Shown here: positions 26,659 through 36,587 of the stretch, piece after piece
How the letters are laid out: each line of letters begins with the position of its first letter
How positions within the stretch are numbered: position 1 is the first letter of the stretch
Assembly: GCA_937957975.1 (NCBI GenBank)
Contig: CALFFK010000021.1
Location: 1 to 52,564 of the forward strand
Reading direction: 5' to 3'
DNA length: 52,564 nucleotides
Source: an uncultured Neomegalonema sp.
Lineage (GTDB): Bacteria > Pseudomonadota > Alphaproteobacteria > Rhodobacterales > Rhodobacteraceae
Translations under genes and position numbers: made by a program
The notes under the pieces: generated by a model
What the model saw: the letters and a program-made list of their open reading frames with translations, nothing else
Told to the model about the DNA's origin: nothing
Database searches by the model: none

Positions 26659-27309
26659 TCATTCGATCCGCATCATTTCCCCATGCCAGCCTGCGTCCGT
26701 AGGCTGACCAGTGGGTGAGCCGCCGGGGGGTTCGATGCTGATGCCGAACAGATCACCGAGGCCGATCTTTACGTCCATATGGCCAGGTTTGTCGGGCATC
26801 AAGCCTATCGAGACAGGTTTCGACGATCCGGCAGGGACGTGCCACATCTGGTAGACATTGCCGTTTGGTGCGTCGGGTATGACCGGGACTATGGTGGCGA
26901 TGCCCGTGCCGGTGTCGAATTGTACAATCATACCCGGCGCACCGCCTTCGTCTGCTGTGACGATAGCAACATAGCGGGTCGCCTCGTGTTCCGGTGCAGA
27001 TCGTGGAGCCAAAAGGGCAAGAGAGAGGCCGACCATAGCGAGACTGGCAACAACGGCAATGCCCTTCCACCGGCGGGCGCTTCTGCGGGTCTTTCCGAGT
27101 GTCTGGCATGTTTCCGTATGAGCCAATCGTTCGGAAATCCGGGCGAACATGCCCGGTGGCGGGGCGACCGACTCAATGGGGCGCAGCAGAGCGGCAAGGC
27201 GGAGTTCCCATGCTTCGCGCTCCCGGCGGGTACGCGCGTTCTCGCCCTTCCGGGGCAGGGTTCCCAAGGCGCGTTCGGCGGCATCGAGATCGCGTTCCTT
27301 TCCCATCAT
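26659..27309 (-). CDS. RskA-like anti-sigma factor
   Basis: The 216-aa protein has a cytoplasmic N-terminal region, one membrane segment (IAVVASLAMVGLSLALLAP, about residues 90–108), and a periplasmic domain with NGNVYQMWHVPAG typical of anti-sigma-K (RskA) proteins. It starts 1 nt after the sigma factor's stop codon, the usual coupling for an ECF sigma with its inhibitor. The signal that releases the sigma factor is unknown. The first codons are two adjacent ATGs, so the exact start is uncertain by one residue. Confidence 0.85.
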   Translation of the reverse strand: MMGKERDLDAAERALGTLPRKGENARTRREREAWELRLAALLRPIESVAPPPGMFARISERLAHTETCQTLGKTRRSARRWKGIAVVASLAMVGLSLALLAPRSAPEHEATRYVAIVTADEGGAPGMIVQFDTGTGIATIVPVIPDAPNGNVYQMWHVPAGSSKPVSIGLMPDKPGHMDVKIGLGDLFGISIEPPGGSPTGQPTDAGWHGEMMRIE

Positions 27310-27310
27310 C

Positions 27311-27856
27311 TTACTCGTCCAGACAGGTTTTGAGGGCGGTCAGACCCCGACGTAGCCAGGTCTTGATTGTGTTGACCGGCGTGTCGAAGGCTCCGGCCAG
27401 TTCCTCGCGCGTGTCGCCCCGGTAATAGGCCCGCAGGATCAGACTGCGCTGACGCTCATCGAGGCGGTTGAGACAGTCGATGAGCGTCAGGTAATCCACT
27501 CTCCCATCGCCCAAAAGCGAGGGAGCAGGAACTGTGGTAAGATCGGCATCACTGCCAGTGGTTGCACCGATAATTCCCCGCCCTTGCCGACGAAGGGCGT
27601 CCACGGAACGGTTTCGGGCAATCACCGCAAGCCATGCCCCTGCTTCACCCCGCCTTGGGTCAAAGTTTCGCGCCTTGCGCCAAACATCGGTGAAAACTTC
27701 CTGTAAAACGTCCTCTGCTGTTGGCCTGTCACGACAGATTTTCAGGGCGATTCCGAACAGCTTTGGTGACGTACGGTCGTAGAGCAGGCGAAAGGCCGCA
27801 CGGTCGCCTGTTGCGGTGGCGCGCAACAAATCATCGATTTCGGCCTCGGCATTCAT
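27311..27856 (-). CDS. ECF-type RNA polymerase sigma factor
   Basis: The 181-aa protein has sigma region 2 (FRLLYDRTSPKLFGIALKIC and AEDVLQEVFTDVWRKARNFD) and region 4 (LDERQRSLILRAYYRGDTRE…NTIKTWLRRGLTAL). It lacks region 3, as expected for ECF sigma factors, and resembles the SigK type paired with RskA. The ATG at 27856 is used because the upstream frame is non-conserved. Downstream the anti-sigma follows immediately. Its targets are not evident; the nearest gene upstream is the MFS transporter, 187 nt away. Confidence 0.9.
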   Translation of the reverse strand: MNAEAEIDDLLRATATGDRAAFRLLYDRTSPKLFGIALKICRDRPTAEDVLQEVFTDVWRKARNFDPRRGEAGAWLAVIARNRSVDALRRQGRGIIGATTGSDADLTTVPAPSLLGDGRVDYLTLIDCLNRLDERQRSLILRAYYRGDTREELAGAFDTPVNTIKTWLRRGLTALKTCLDE

Positions 27857-28043
27857 TTGTTCTGATGTCCCGCATATTTCTAATAGGCCATATATGTCGC
27901 GGCGTGAAACTATCCATGAATTCGCGTCGAAGGAAAGGTAAACGCCCTTCACGAATTCCCGCACCGGCCCCCCACCAGCCGGAGTTTGGGGATAGCGCGT
28001 GCCGTCCTGCCCTCTCCTGGCGGACGGTGCGTGTCTTTAGCTT

Positions 28044-29264
28044 TCAGACATGGCCTGTTATCTGCCCGCGTCGTGCCAATAACGTACCGTAGAGCAAGGC
28101 GGCGGCGGCTATGGCGACCGGTACCATGACTGCCAAAGCGACAAAAGACCATCCTCCCATCGCCATCAACTTACCGGAGCTGAGGGCCGCCGTTGCCATC
28201 ATTGCCATAACCAGAAAATCGTTCAATCCCTGCACTTTCGCGCGATCTTCCGGGCGATTATGGGCGGCCAGAAGGCTGGTTGCGCCAATATAACCGAAGT
28301 TCCAGCCCAGACCGAGTAGGATCAGGGCAATGTAGAAATCATGGATTTCGATCCCACTGAGTGCCACGGCGCAGCAACCGAGCAGCAGCAGCAGGCCCAC
28401 TGCGATCACAGGTCGCGCGCCGACCCGCGCGATGATCGAGCCTGTAAAAAAGCTTGGTGCGAACATCGCGACCACATGCCATTTCACGACATTTGCCGCA
28501 TCAGGTGTTCCGAACCCACAGGCAATCATGGCCAGCGGTGTGGAAGTCATGGTCAGGGTCATCGTGCCATAGACAAACATGGCGCAGAGCATGGCGACAG
28601 GGATATTGCGATCTGCGAGTATCTCCTGCCATGGCCGGGATGGTGTTTGCTGGATCGTAGGCGAAGGTTTCGGAATGTCGAGCAGACAGGTGAGCATCAT
28701 GCCGAGCAAATTCGGCACCACGAGAAAAAGATAAGCCCCGACAAACGGCACGGCAGAGAAAACCCCATCCGTTCGTGAGACAATTTCTGCACTCAACAGG
28801 GCCGCGACAAGACCCCCTGCCAGAACGAGCGAAATAGCCTTTGGCTTGAAATCGTCCGATGCGGTATCCGTTGCGGCAAAGCGGAAATAGCCTTGGGTCG
28901 ATTGATAGACGCCCGCAAACATATAGCCGAAGCACAAGAGCCAGAAATTGCCTTGCAGCATGGCGAGGGCGGCGAAGATACCGGCAAAGCCCGCCAGAGC
29001 ACCGCCAAGCCAAAACCCGGCTTTCCGACCATACCGGCCCATGAACAGCGACATCGGCACAGCGGTCGCCATGCCGGTCAGCATCTGGCAGGCAATAGGC
29101 AGGGTTGCGAGGCTTTTGTCGTCAGCGAGGATCGCCCCGGAAAGTCCGCCAAGGACGATATAGACCGGTAGCTGCGCGCCCTGCACCGCGCTCATTGTCG
29201 CCAGCACCGCCACATTGCGGACGGCGCGAGGGTGGCCGTCTTGTGGTGCTGGCGTATCGGTCAT
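28044..29264 (-). CDS. Major facilitator superfamily (MFS) transporter
   Basis: The 406-aa protein is made of about 12 hydrophobic segments. The loop MGRYGRKAGFWLGGALAG between helices 2 and 3 is the MFS G-x-x-x-D-R-x-G-R-R-type signature. The substrate is not indicated. It begins in a 4-nt overlap with the nusB stop, so it is the last gene of the riboflavin–nusB unit; transport of a flavin precursor would be a guess. Confidence 0.85.
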   Translation of the reverse strand: MTDTPAPQDGHPRAVRNVAVLATMSAVQGAQLPVYIVLGGLSGAILADDKSLATLPIACQMLTGMATAVPMSLFMGRYGRKAGFWLGGALAGFAGIFAALAMLQGNFWLLCFGYMFAGVYQSTQGYFRFAATDTASDDFKPKAISLVLAGGLVAALLSAEIVSRTDGVFSAVPFVGAYLFLVVPNLLGMMLTCLLDIPKPSPTIQQTPSRPWQEILADRNIPVAMLCAMFVYGTMTLTMTSTPLAMIACGFGTPDAANVVKWHVVAMFAPSFFTGSIIARVGARPVIAVGLLLLLGCCAVALSGIEIHDFYIALILLGLGWNFGYIGATSLLAAHNRPEDRAKVQGLNDFLVMAMMATAALSSGKLMAMGGWSFVALAVMVPVAIAAAALLYGTLLARRGQITGHV

Positions 29265-29800
29265 GTGGAAGCGGGAGGATCGGGCGGAGCCACAGGCCGC
29301 AGCTCGCGTGCCATGGCATCAAGCACTGCATTGGCAAAGCGTGCTTCCTCGCCCTCGAAGAACGCTTTTGCGATTTCGATATATTCGTTGATGACGACCT
29401 TCAGCGGTACTTTCGGCATCGTCAGAAATTCAGATCCTGCCGCCCGGAACAGGGCGCGCAGGGTCGGGTCGATGCGTTTGAGCGGCCAGTCGGATTTCAG
29501 CACCGCATCCACGGCGCGGTCGATGCGCGTTTGCTCGCCAACGGCCCCTTCCAGCACTTTTCGGAAGTGGCGGCGGTCGGCTTTCGCGATTTCTTCGTTG
29601 TCGATTTCCTGCACTGCCCGGTGGGTTTGGAATTCAGTCACGATGCTGCGCCATGGTGCGCCGGTCATCTCCATCTGATAGAGCGCCTGCACCCCGTTCA
29701 ACCGGGCAACCGAACGCGCCTGGCGGGAGGCATCCTGTCGTCGTGGTGCAGGTTCGTCGGATGCAGGCGAACCTGCAAGGGATGTGTTGTTGTCAGACAT
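29261..29800 (-). CDS. nusB: Transcription antitermination factor NusB
   Basis: NusB binds boxA RNA with NusE (S10) in rRNA antitermination. The 179-aa protein has an N-terminal unstructured extension of about 25 residues and the conserved helical core ARLNGVQALYQMEM, then IDPTLRALFRAAGSEFLTM and VVINEYIEIAKAFFEGEEARF. It overlaps the end of ribH by 8 nt, the usual ribH–nusB coupling. Confidence 0.95.
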   Translation of the reverse strand: MSDNNTSLAGSPASDEPAPRRQDASRQARSVARLNGVQALYQMEMTGAPWRSIVTEFQTHRAVQEIDNEEIAKADRRHFRKVLEGAVGEQTRIDRAVDAVLKSDWPLKRIDPTLRALFRAAGSEFLTMPKVPLKVVINEYIEIAKAFFEGEEARFANAVLDAMARELRPVAPPDPPAST

Positions 29801-30308
29801 GACGGGTATCGGAATCGCCGTCGGCTATCTGAATATGCTCGGAGTCGGGCAAGAAAGACGAGGGGCGGTTCGCCTGGGCGGTCTCACTGTTGATCATCTT
29901 CATCAGGGCGATGCAGGCATCGGCGGCATCTGCGCCCTTGTTCTTTTGCAACGGATCGGCGCGAACCTGTGCCTGCTCCATGTTCTCGACGGTCAGGATG
30001 CCATTGCCGATGGCCAGCCCTGCACCGATGCCAAGCTCCATGATGCCCCGCGCACTTTCGTTCGAGACGGTATCGTAATGCGAGGTTTCCCCCCGGATCA
30101 CGCAGCCGAGCGCGACATAGCCATCATACCCTTCCATCTCGTCGGCAAGACGAATGGCGATGGGTAATTCCAGCGCGCCGGGGACTTCGGTAACGGTGGC
30201 TTCAACCTCTGCCTCGACCAGCCGATCCACGCAGCCTTGCGTCAGCATATCGGCGATGTCGCGATAGAAGGGGGCAACCACCACCAGAACCCGTTTTGAC
30301 TCAAGCAT
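29793..30308 (-). CDS. ribH: 6,7-dimethyl-8-ribityllumazine synthase
   Basis: RibH condenses the pyrimidine ribitylamine with 3,4-dihydroxy-2-butanone 4-phosphate, the penultimate step of riboflavin synthesis. The 171-aa protein has VTEVPGALELPIAI, YVALGCVIRGETSHYDTVSN (with the active-site His) and the GILTVENMEQAQVR block. It starts 2 nt after ribE ends and overlaps nusB. The C-terminus is slightly longer than usual. Confidence 0.96.
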   Translation of the reverse strand: MLESKRVLVVVAPFYRDIADMLTQGCVDRLVEAEVEATVTEVPGALELPIAIRLADEMEGYDGYVALGCVIRGETSHYDTVSNESARGIMELGIGAGLAIGNGILTVENMEQAQVRADPLQKNKGADAADACIALMKMINSETAQANRPSSFLPDSEHIQIADGDSDTRHV

Positions 30309-30310
30309 TC

Positions 30311-30928
30311 CTAGGTCTCCTGCCGTCCGGCACGCGTTTCATCCAGCCGTGCCACGTATCGTGCAAGCACGTCGATTTCAAGGTTTACCGCCGTTTCGGG
30401 CGTCAACGCGCCCAGTGTCGTTTCGGTTTGTGTATGGGGGATGATATTCACGCCGAATTGCGGGCCATCCACCGCGTTGACGGTCAGGGACGCTCCGTCG
30501 AGCGTGACCGAGCCTTTCGGGGCAATGAACTTCGCTAGGGCATCAGGGGCCACGAACACGAACCGCAGGGAATCGCCTTCGGGCGTGGCAGAGACGACCC
30601 GCGCCGTGCCATCCACATGCCCGCTGACGATATGCCCGCCCAGTTCATCCCCAACCTTCAACGCCCGCTCCAGATTGAGTCGCGTCCCCGCGTGCCAGTG
30701 CTGCGCTGTCGTCAGGGACAGGGTTTCGGCGGAAGCATCGACTGCGAACCAGTCACCCGTCGCATCGCGCCCCTTGTCTGTCACCGTCAGGCAGCACCCC
30801 GAACAGGCAATGGACGCCCCTGTCGCGATCCTTGATGTGTCATAGGTACAGCCGATCACGAATCGCGTATCCCCGCGCGTCTCCACGCTGCGGACGACGC
30901 CGATATCGGTGATGATGCCGGTGAACAT
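30311..30928 (-). CDS. ribE: Riboflavin synthase alpha chain
   Basis: Riboflavin synthase dismutates two lumazines to riboflavin. The 205-aa protein has the MFTGIITDIGVV start and two internal barrel repeats, each with a Thr-containing CCLTV/ASLTV motif (IACSGCCLTVTDKG; VTLDGASLTVNAVD). AGAGGAG lies 8 nt before the ATG at 30928; the frame is open 8 codons upstream. It leads into ribH; a ribBA gene, often present here, is missing from the window. Confidence 0.95.
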   Translation of the reverse strand: MFTGIITDIGVVRSVETRGDTRFVIGCTYDTSRIATGASIACSGCCLTVTDKGRDATGDWFAVDASAETLSLTTAQHWHAGTRLNLERALKVGDELGGHIVSGHVDGTARVVSATPEGDSLRFVFVAPDALAKFIAPKGSVTLDGASLTVNAVDGPQFGVNIIPHTQTETTLGALTPETAVNLEIDVLARYVARLDETRAGRQET

Positions 30929-31005
30929 CAGGAAATCTCCTCTTGGGGTCATGCAGAGTTAGGCTAGAGAAAGGTCCGTGTCGAGAGATCGGTCATGCGA
31001 CGTGC

Positions 31006-31314
31006 TCACTCGTAGGATTTACCCGACAGGATGATCGCCGCACAGGCTTTCCATGGGTTCCCATGGTCACGGTGATGTTTGCCGAGATGCGCCTTTCCGC
31101 AAGACGCTGCGGCTTCGAGAAAGGTTGAGATCATGTTATTCTCCCACCCGCGCGCACCCGATCCGTAAGGCGACGAAGCCTCCTTCTTTTCGAGTGCGTC
31201 CTCGATTTCACGATCTCTCGCCAGTGTCGCAAGGAATTCGAGGAAGCTGGCTTCGTCCTGCACACGCTCCATTGCCTCATAGGGATCATCTGGGTGTTCG
31301 GCAGTATCGTCCAT
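31006..31314 (-). CDS. DUF7660-like hypothetical protein
   Basis: The 102-aa product has the short pattern VQDEASFLEFLATLARDRE followed by GARGWENNMISTFLEAAASC, which I read as DUF7660, a family of unknown function. The chosen ATG at 31314 starts MDDTAEHPDDPYEAMERVQD; the frame runs upstream into ribD without sense. It is inserted between ribD and ribE, 20 nt after the ribD stop codon and 77 nt before the ribE start. No signal peptide or membrane segment is visible. Confidence 0.65.
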   Translation of the reverse strand: MDDTAEHPDDPYEAMERVQDEASFLEFLATLARDREIEDALEKKEASSPYGSGARGWENNMISTFLEAAASCGKAHLGKHHRDHGNPWKACAAIILSGKSYE

Positions 31315-31334
31315 CGCCGCTTTCTCCGCTGCGT

Positions 31335-32429
31335 TCAGTTTGCCTGGCGCTCCCACACGCTCATCGTATCCGGGCCAATGCTTTGCACCGAGACCTGCCG
31401 GAAACGGGGCGCATCCGCAAGATGGTCGATGCCCAGAATATCGAGCGCGTCGCGCCCATCTTTGCCAAAAGCCGTTCCTGCGGTGAACCAGACAAGATGA
31501 TCCACACAATCCTCCCGGATCAGCGCGGCGGCAAGGGCTGCACCCCCCTCGCAGAAAATCGAGGCGTGGCCATGCATGGCGGCAAGCGCGAGAATATCCG
31601 TGGCTGTGGCATCCGGTGGGGCTTGTGCAACGATTGCTCCGGCGGCACGCAGGCTGTTCGCGCGATCGGGATAGCCTTCTGCATCCCCGATGATCAGGGT
31701 ATTGCCATGGGCCAGCACCCGTGCATTTGGCGGCATTCGTAGTGTTCGATCTGCGATGATGGGGGCAGGGCTGGCCCCCTCCATACCGGGCAGACGCACA
31801 TCAAGGCCGGGATCATCGGCCAGCACCGTCCCGATGCCCACGAGAATTGCATCCGATTGCGCCCGCAACAGATGGACGCGACGCCGCGCCTGGATACCCG
31901 TTATCCACTGCGATTCGCCCGTACGTGTAGCGATTTTCCCGTCGAGCGTGGTGGCAAGCTTCAGCGTCAGGGTTGGGCGGCCCGTGGTGCGCATTCTCAG
32001 GTAAGGGGCGAGGAGGGCGCGGGCTTCGGCCTCGCCGGGGCCGACCACCACCGCGATCCCGGCCTCGCGCAGCATCGCGAACCCCTTTCCGGCGACACGG
32101 GGGTCGGGGTCGGCAAAGGGGGCGACAACGCGGGCGATCCCGGCTTTGATCAGGGCATTTGCGCAGGGCGGAGTACATCCGTGATGAGCGCAGGGTTCCA
32201 GCGTGACATAGGCCGTGGCCCCGTGCAGTGCGTCCGCTCCGTATTGTTGCGTCGCATGAGACAAGGCGCGGGTTTCGGCATGGGGCCGTCCGCCCTGTGC
32301 CGTGCGCCCCCGCCCCAGTATCCGCGTGTCGCGCGCAATGATGCAGCCAACGGACGGGTTCGTCCCGGTTCGCCCCAGACCCCTGCGGGCGAGGGCGAGG
32401 GCCATTGACATCCCCCGCTCAGGCGTCAT
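31335..32429 (-). CDS. ribD: Bifunctional riboflavin biosynthesis deaminase/reductase RibD
   Basis: RibD carries out the deaminase and reductase steps that follow GTP cyclohydrolase II. The 364-aa protein has the zinc deaminase site H50-A-E52 ([10 protein letters not shown]), C80 and C89 ([14 protein letters not shown]), and the C-terminal reductase ([20 protein letters not shown] and VSVQSIGPD). The start is taken as ATG 32429, inside the nrdR end; an in-frame ATG at 32438 is a close alternative. The overlap with nrdR suggests coupled translation. Confidence 0.92.
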   Translation of the reverse strand: MTPERGMSMALALARRGLGRTGTNPSVGCIIARDTRILGRGRTAQGGRPHAETRALSHATQQYGADALHGATAYVTLEPCAHHGCTPPCANALIKAGIARVVAPFADPDPRVAGKGFAMLREAGIAVVVGPGEAEARALLAPYLRMRTTGRPTLTLKLATTLDGKIATRTGESQWITGIQARRRVHLLRAQSDAILVGIGTVLADDPGLDVRLPGMEGASPAPIIADRTLRMPPNARVLAHGNTLIIGDAEGYPDRANSLRAAGAIVAQAPPDATATDILALAAMHGHASIFCEGGAALAAALIREDCVDHLVWFTAGTAFGKDGRDALDILGIDHLADAPRFRQVSVQSIGPDTMSVWERQAN

Positions 32430-32901
32430 CCGCCGCATCCGGTTCACCCGGCGGGGGTCTGAGTTCCTGCACGAAGGTTTCGAAGTCGCTGGCATTCGAA
32501 AAATTGCGATAAACGCTCGCAAAACGCACATAGGCCACGTTGTCCACGCCCGCGAGCGCCCGCATTACGATCTCGCCAATGCTGTCCGAGGCGATTTCGG
32601 TCTCGCCCTGGGATTCGAGTTGGCGGACAATAGCCGAGACCATGCGCTCGATGCGTTCGGGTTCTATATTGCGCTTGCGAACGGCGACATGGATGGAATG
32701 GGCCAGCTTGTCCCGCTCGAACGGCACGCGCCGCCCGCTTTTCTTGAGCACGGTCAATTCGCGGAGCTGAACTCGCTCGAAGGTTGTGAATCGCGCCCCA
32801 CAATCGGGGCAAAAGCGGCGGCGGCGGATGGCGCTGTGGTCCTCGGCGGGCCGGGAATCCTTCACCTGACTGCTTGTATCCCCACAAAATGGACAGCGCA
32901 T
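32419..32901 (-). CDS. nrdR: Transcriptional repressor NrdR
   Basis: NrdR represses ribonucleotide reductase genes in response to dATP/ATP. The 160-aa protein has the N-terminal zinc ribbon (C3, C6, C31, C34) and the ATP-cone domain that follows [14 protein letters not shown]. The nrdR–ribD overlap is a conserved alphaproteobacterial arrangement. NrdR-box sites would be expected at nrd genes, none of which are in the window. Confidence 0.95.
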   Translation of the reverse strand: MRCPFCGDTSSQVKDSRPAEDHSAIRRRRFCPDCGARFTTFERVQLRELTVLKKSGRRVPFERDKLAHSIHVAVRKRNIEPERIERMVSAIVRQLESQGETEIASDSIGEIVMRALAGVDNVAYVRFASVYRNFSNASDFETFVQELRPPPGEPDAADDA

Positions 32902-33264
32902 GTGTCCCTCCCCCGTCCCGTTATCGCGACGAGAAGATGTACAGGAGAATTAATCGCACCGAAAGCCGGGAAAGGATTCATTCTATCTTGTTGCGTCGCT
33001 TGAAATGCGGCTGGAGGTCATTTGCTCTCTCTTCGTTGCCGTCATTTGCAATGGAGTCATCAACCACACCATGTGGGTTGTGGCCCACTCCACCGTGTAT
33101 GAAGAAACCTGTCGTCTCGACCATCATATGCTGTATTCCTGATTCTTGGAGATTATGCGCGGACGCGGCATCGATACCCATTGGGTTTCAAACGCCTCAT
33201 TCAGCGATATGCCCGTTCAGTTTTAGGCCTGGAGTGGCCCGGTTAATATAATGCGTGAGTGAAT
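32902..33264. other. 363-nt divergent intergenic region
   Basis: This lies between nrdR and the glycan cluster. I see no credible gene. It contains a short CCACA-CCA-TGTGG inverted repeat (33064–33076) and should hold the promoters for both directions, but no clear −35/−10 pair is evident. Confidence 0.45.
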
Positions 33265-34476
33265 ATGCGAATTCTGGTTGCCTACCGGCATTTCTGGCCC
33301 GACAGCCCGCCCTACTCGTCGATCCTGCGTAGCCTTGGGGCTGAATTGGTGAAGGATGGACATGACGTCTCTATTCTCGCTGAACAGCCATCGTATAAAT
33401 CGGTGGATCGTGAGAAGGCGGCTCCGGCATCTGAAACTTTCGAGGGGATGCAGGTCCGCCGTCTGGCAGGATTGCCCCTGCCCCGTACCCTGCGCTCGGC
33501 GTTGTTTCCGATTCGTGTGGTGCTGAACGCGGTTGGGCGACGGCTTCGCGGGGAACGGTATGACCTGATGTGGACCACGACTGTTCCGCCGGGCCTCAAC
33601 GGCCCCTGTGTGGCCCTGGCGGCGCGCATTCTGGGCGCGCGTTTCATGTATCATTTGCAGGATGTTTACCCCGATCTGGCCGGTTATGCGGGCGAATGGC
33701 GGCGCGGCAGCCCGGTTTATCGGCTCGTTGGCATGTTGGAGCGCCATGCCAGACGGCGCGCTGCCCGCTGTATCGTCCTGTCCGAAGATATGGCCGATAC
33801 ATTGGTCGAGAACGGAACCCCTCGCGAGAAGATCGTGATCGTGAACAACTTCATCGAGGAATTCCCCGATCCGGTTGCCCTGCCTCCTCAGGAACTAAGA
33901 CCCGCAGAAGGCACTTTCAGGGTGATCTTTGCGGGCAATATAGGCCGGTTTCAGGGGGTTGAGGCATTGGTCGATGCCGCCAGACTTCTCGAACACGAAC
34001 TCCCCGATGTCGAGATCATGTTGTTGGGAGAGGGCAGGGCCTTGCCCTCCCTGCGGGAACGCGGAGCAGGGTTGTCCAATCTGGTTTTCGCGCCGCACAT
34101 GCCTTTTGAACAGGCCCGCACGGTGATCGCGAGTGCTGATCTGGGGTTGGTCTCGCTGCGCCCCGGAATCTACCGCACGGCCTACCCGACGAAGGCTCTG
34201 GGTTATTTCGCTCTTGGCGTACCCGCATTGGCGGTGATGGAGCCTGAAAGCGCCATGGCGCGTCTGATCGTGGATGAGCGGGTCGGGGCCGTCGCGGAGG
34301 GTAATGACGGACCGGCCATCGCCGCCGCAATCCGGCGGATATACGCGGATCGGGCAGATATGCCCGCGATGCGTGAACGGGCGCTTGCGCTGTATGACGC
34401 TGAAATGTCCGAACGGGTATCAATGGAACGCTGGCGGGCGCTGATCGCGGAATTGGAGCGGGACAACCCCTCGTGA
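33265..34476 (+). CDS. GT4-family glycosyltransferase (WbuB-like)
   Basis: The 403-aa protein has the two-Rossmann (GT-B) layout: N-terminal MRILVAYRHFWPDSPPYSSI (WbuB-like acceptor domain), FMYHLQDVYPDLAGYAG, and C-terminal GT4 motifs FAGNIGRFQGVEALVDAARL and LGEGRALPSLRERG. It would transfer a sugar from a nucleotide donor to a lipid-linked glycan at the cytoplasmic face of the membrane. The ATG at 33265 is preferred over GTG 33259; neither has a strong ribosome site. It leads the glycan cluster and overlaps the next gene by GTGA. Confidence 0.88.
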   Translation: MRILVAYRHFWPDSPPYSSILRSLGAELVKDGHDVSILAEQPSYKSVDREKAAPASETFEGMQVRRLAGLPLPRTLRSALFPIRVVLNAVGRRLRGERYDLMWTTTVPPGLNGPCVALAARILGARFMYHLQDVYPDLAGYAGEWRRGSPVYRLVGMLERHARRRAARCIVLSEDMADTLVENGTPREKIVIVNNFIEEFPDPVALPPQELRPAEGTFRVIFAGNIGRFQGVEALVDAARLLEHELPDVEIMLLGEGRALPSLRERGAGLSNLVFAPHMPFEQARTVIASADLGLVSLRPGIYRTAYPTKALGYFALGVPALAVMEPESAMARLIVDERVGAVAEGNDGPAIAAAIRRIYADRADMPAMRERALALYDAEMSERVSMERWRALIAELERDNPS

Positions 34477-36437
34477 CCATCGAGCGCAGGGCATTGCTGG
34501 CGAGTGTGCTGGCAGGGGCCGCCCCTGCCGCGATGATGGCTAATCCCGATTTGTTGCGCCGTGCGCTTGTCTTGGAGGCCGCTGCCGCCGCGCCTGAATA
34601 TGATGCTGTGCCACTTCGGGCAGGGGCGGGATATCCAACACTGGCGCTGGCCAATGCGGCGGCGTCGCGAGGCGAAGTGGCGCAAGACTCTGTCATCACT
34701 GTCGAGGGCTTTACCCGGCCCGGTGATGGCGGTGGATTCGCGGGCGTCGTTGGCTCTCATGCGGTACCGGGCAACCCCGGTGGCGGCAGGGTCCATCCCC
34801 TTCCCCCCTACAATGTTCGCATGTGGGGGGCGTTGGGCGATGGAGAGACAGATGATTTTGCCGCCTGTCAGGCCGCCGCCAATGCATGCAGTTTTGTATC
34901 CAGCCAATCATCAGGCAAGCAATGGGGAGTCGCCGGACAAAACCTGATCTTCCCCCACGGCATCTACAATTTCGGTGATCGCCGCGTGGTCATGCCCAAT
35001 CAGGTTGACCCGGTGACGGGGCCGGGCGGCAATGTCGTCATCAAGCATGGCAGTTTTTTCTGGGAGACGACCTACGGCAATCACATCGCCGGATTCCAGT
35101 TCGTCGATCCGCCGGTGCGACGTGGAAAGGTTGCCCACATTGCCAATACCGCGCCTGTAACCGTCACTGCACCGGGGCATGGCTTCGCGGAAGGCGATTT
35201 CGTACGATTCCGGGGCGTGAACGGCATGACCGAGATCAATGGTCGTGGTTTTGTGGCGGTGAATGTGCAAACCGATGGCTTCACGCTCATGGATTCGGAC
35301 GGGGGCGCGTGGAGCACCTATACAGGTGGCGGAATGATGCATTCCGGCGCGGCGCTGGAATTCGATACAAACAATGTCAGCCGCTCAACCTTTACCGTGG
35401 ACCGGTGCAGTTGCTTTGGACAGGACGGCGGGGGGTACGCTTTCGTCTGCGCCCGTAATTACGGCGCGGCCCGGTCCACCGCTGTCACACTGCGCGATTG
35501 CGTCGCTGGCAGTATTGATCGCATCCTGCATGCACCGTGCGACAGCGTGCGGGTTGATGGCGGTTTCTATTGGCAGGGAACCTCGCAGGAGGCCGCATTC
35601 TATTCGCGGGGCATGACCAATGTGGACGGCGTGGTCATGGTCCCGCGCCATGCCGATCCCGGCTCACATTGGTGGGATTGGGACGTTATGCGCGAACCAT
35701 ACGGGGCCAATCAATGGACCGCGCGGGGGTGTCGTTTTTCAGGCGAGAAGGGCGGGATTACGGCCCTGCGCGTCCTGGCCAACGCGGGCGACCTTGGACA
35801 GCATCTCAATCCCGATGGCGTAGCTTTTGAGAATTGCTATATCGCCGCGCGCCGGGGGGGTGTCGCGGATAACAGTGGCGGAGTCGTCGTTCTGGGCCGG
35901 GAGGGGGATCGTCTGGCCACTCCGAATACGATCCGGTTCCACGGATGTGGTGTTAACCTGATGAACAGTTATTTCGTGCGCGGCGAGATCGACATCCCGA
36001 TCCGTCACCGAAAGAGCTATAATTTTCTCATCAGCATCGACGAAGCCACACGCCAGACCTTGGAACGCAACAATCAGGTTCATCCGGTGTCCGCCCCATT
36101 GCTTCCCTATCTCGACCGGACGACCCGCGCGACCCTCACGGGCCGCAGTCAGGTTGCCAGAGGTCGTAACGTGGCCACCCCCGATATTCTGCGCGGGGCG
36201 GTTATCGAATTGGCAGGCGTACCTTATGGGCGCGTTGTCGAGCGCATCGTCAACGCGAAACCCGGCGACCGGATAACCCTGCTTTCTGCTTTGGGAGACG
36301 ATGGTGGCTGGCGAGTTGTGAATGGCGGATCGTCGGGAATGCGCTTTCACTTGCGCGGCGGGCAGGATTTTACGGGGGAGGCAGGGTCGGTCCTCAATCT
36401 TGTGATTGATGCGGCGGGGGATGCCCGCGAAATATGA
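34473..36437 (+). CDS. Exported right-handed beta-helix (pectate-lyase-superfamily) protein
   Basis: The 654-aa protein starts at GTG 34473 within the glycosyltransferase stop. Its N-terminus IERRALLASVLAGAAPAA has a twin Arg and hydrophobic stretch like a Tat signal. The NVRMWGALGDGETDDFAA motif is the usual entry to pectate-lyase-superfamily beta-helix proteins, and the remainder is Gly- and Asn-rich short strands. Catalytic residues cannot be assigned. In an EPS cluster such a protein may trim, epimerise or bind the polymer outside the cell. Confidence 0.75.
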   Translation: MTIERRALLASVLAGAAPAAMMANPDLLRRALVLEAAAAAPEYDAVPLRAGAGYPTLALANAAASRGEVAQDSVITVEGFTRPGDGGGFAGVVGSHAVPGNPGGGRVHPLPPYNVRMWGALGDGETDDFAACQAAANACSFVSSQSSGKQWGVAGQNLIFPHGIYNFGDRRVVMPNQVDPVTGPGGNVVIKHGSFFWETTYGNHIAGFQFVDPPVRRGKVAHIANTAPVTVTAPGHGFAEGDFVRFRGVNGMTEINGRGFVAVNVQTDGFTLMDSDGGAWSTYTGGGMMHSGAALEFDTNNVSRSTFTVDRCSCFGQDGGGYAFVCARNYGAARSTAVTLRDCVAGSIDRILHAPCDSVRVDGGFYWQGTSQEAAFYSRGMTNVDGVVMVPRHADPGSHWWDWDVMREPYGANQWTARGCRFSGEKGGITALRVLANAGDLGQHLNPDGVAFENCYIAARRGGVADNSGGVVVLGREGDRLATPNTIRFHGCGVNLMNSYFVRGEIDIPIRHRKSYNFLISIDEATRQTLERNNQVHPVSAPLLPYLDRTTRATLTGRSQVARGRNVATPDILRGAVIELAGVPYGRVVERIVNAKPGDRITLLSALGDDGGWRVVNGGSSGMRFHLRGGQDFTGEAGSVLNLVIDAAGDAREI

Positions 36438-36587
36438 TGATGTGTCGGTGCGCTCTCCGCCATAATGATCCGGGCCTGTAGACGAAAATGGTCCGATCCT
36501 TTAGGATCAATTGCAGTAGAGTGGAGTACCGCTGCCTTGCGTGAACCGGCGGGCGGCGCAGAGGGTCTGTTGTATGGAAATTATCCG

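Noticed and set aside
30311-32429. FMN riboswitch before the riboflavin genes
   Set aside because: No RFN-element-like fold was seen in the leader of nrdR/ribD or ribE; no claim can be supported.
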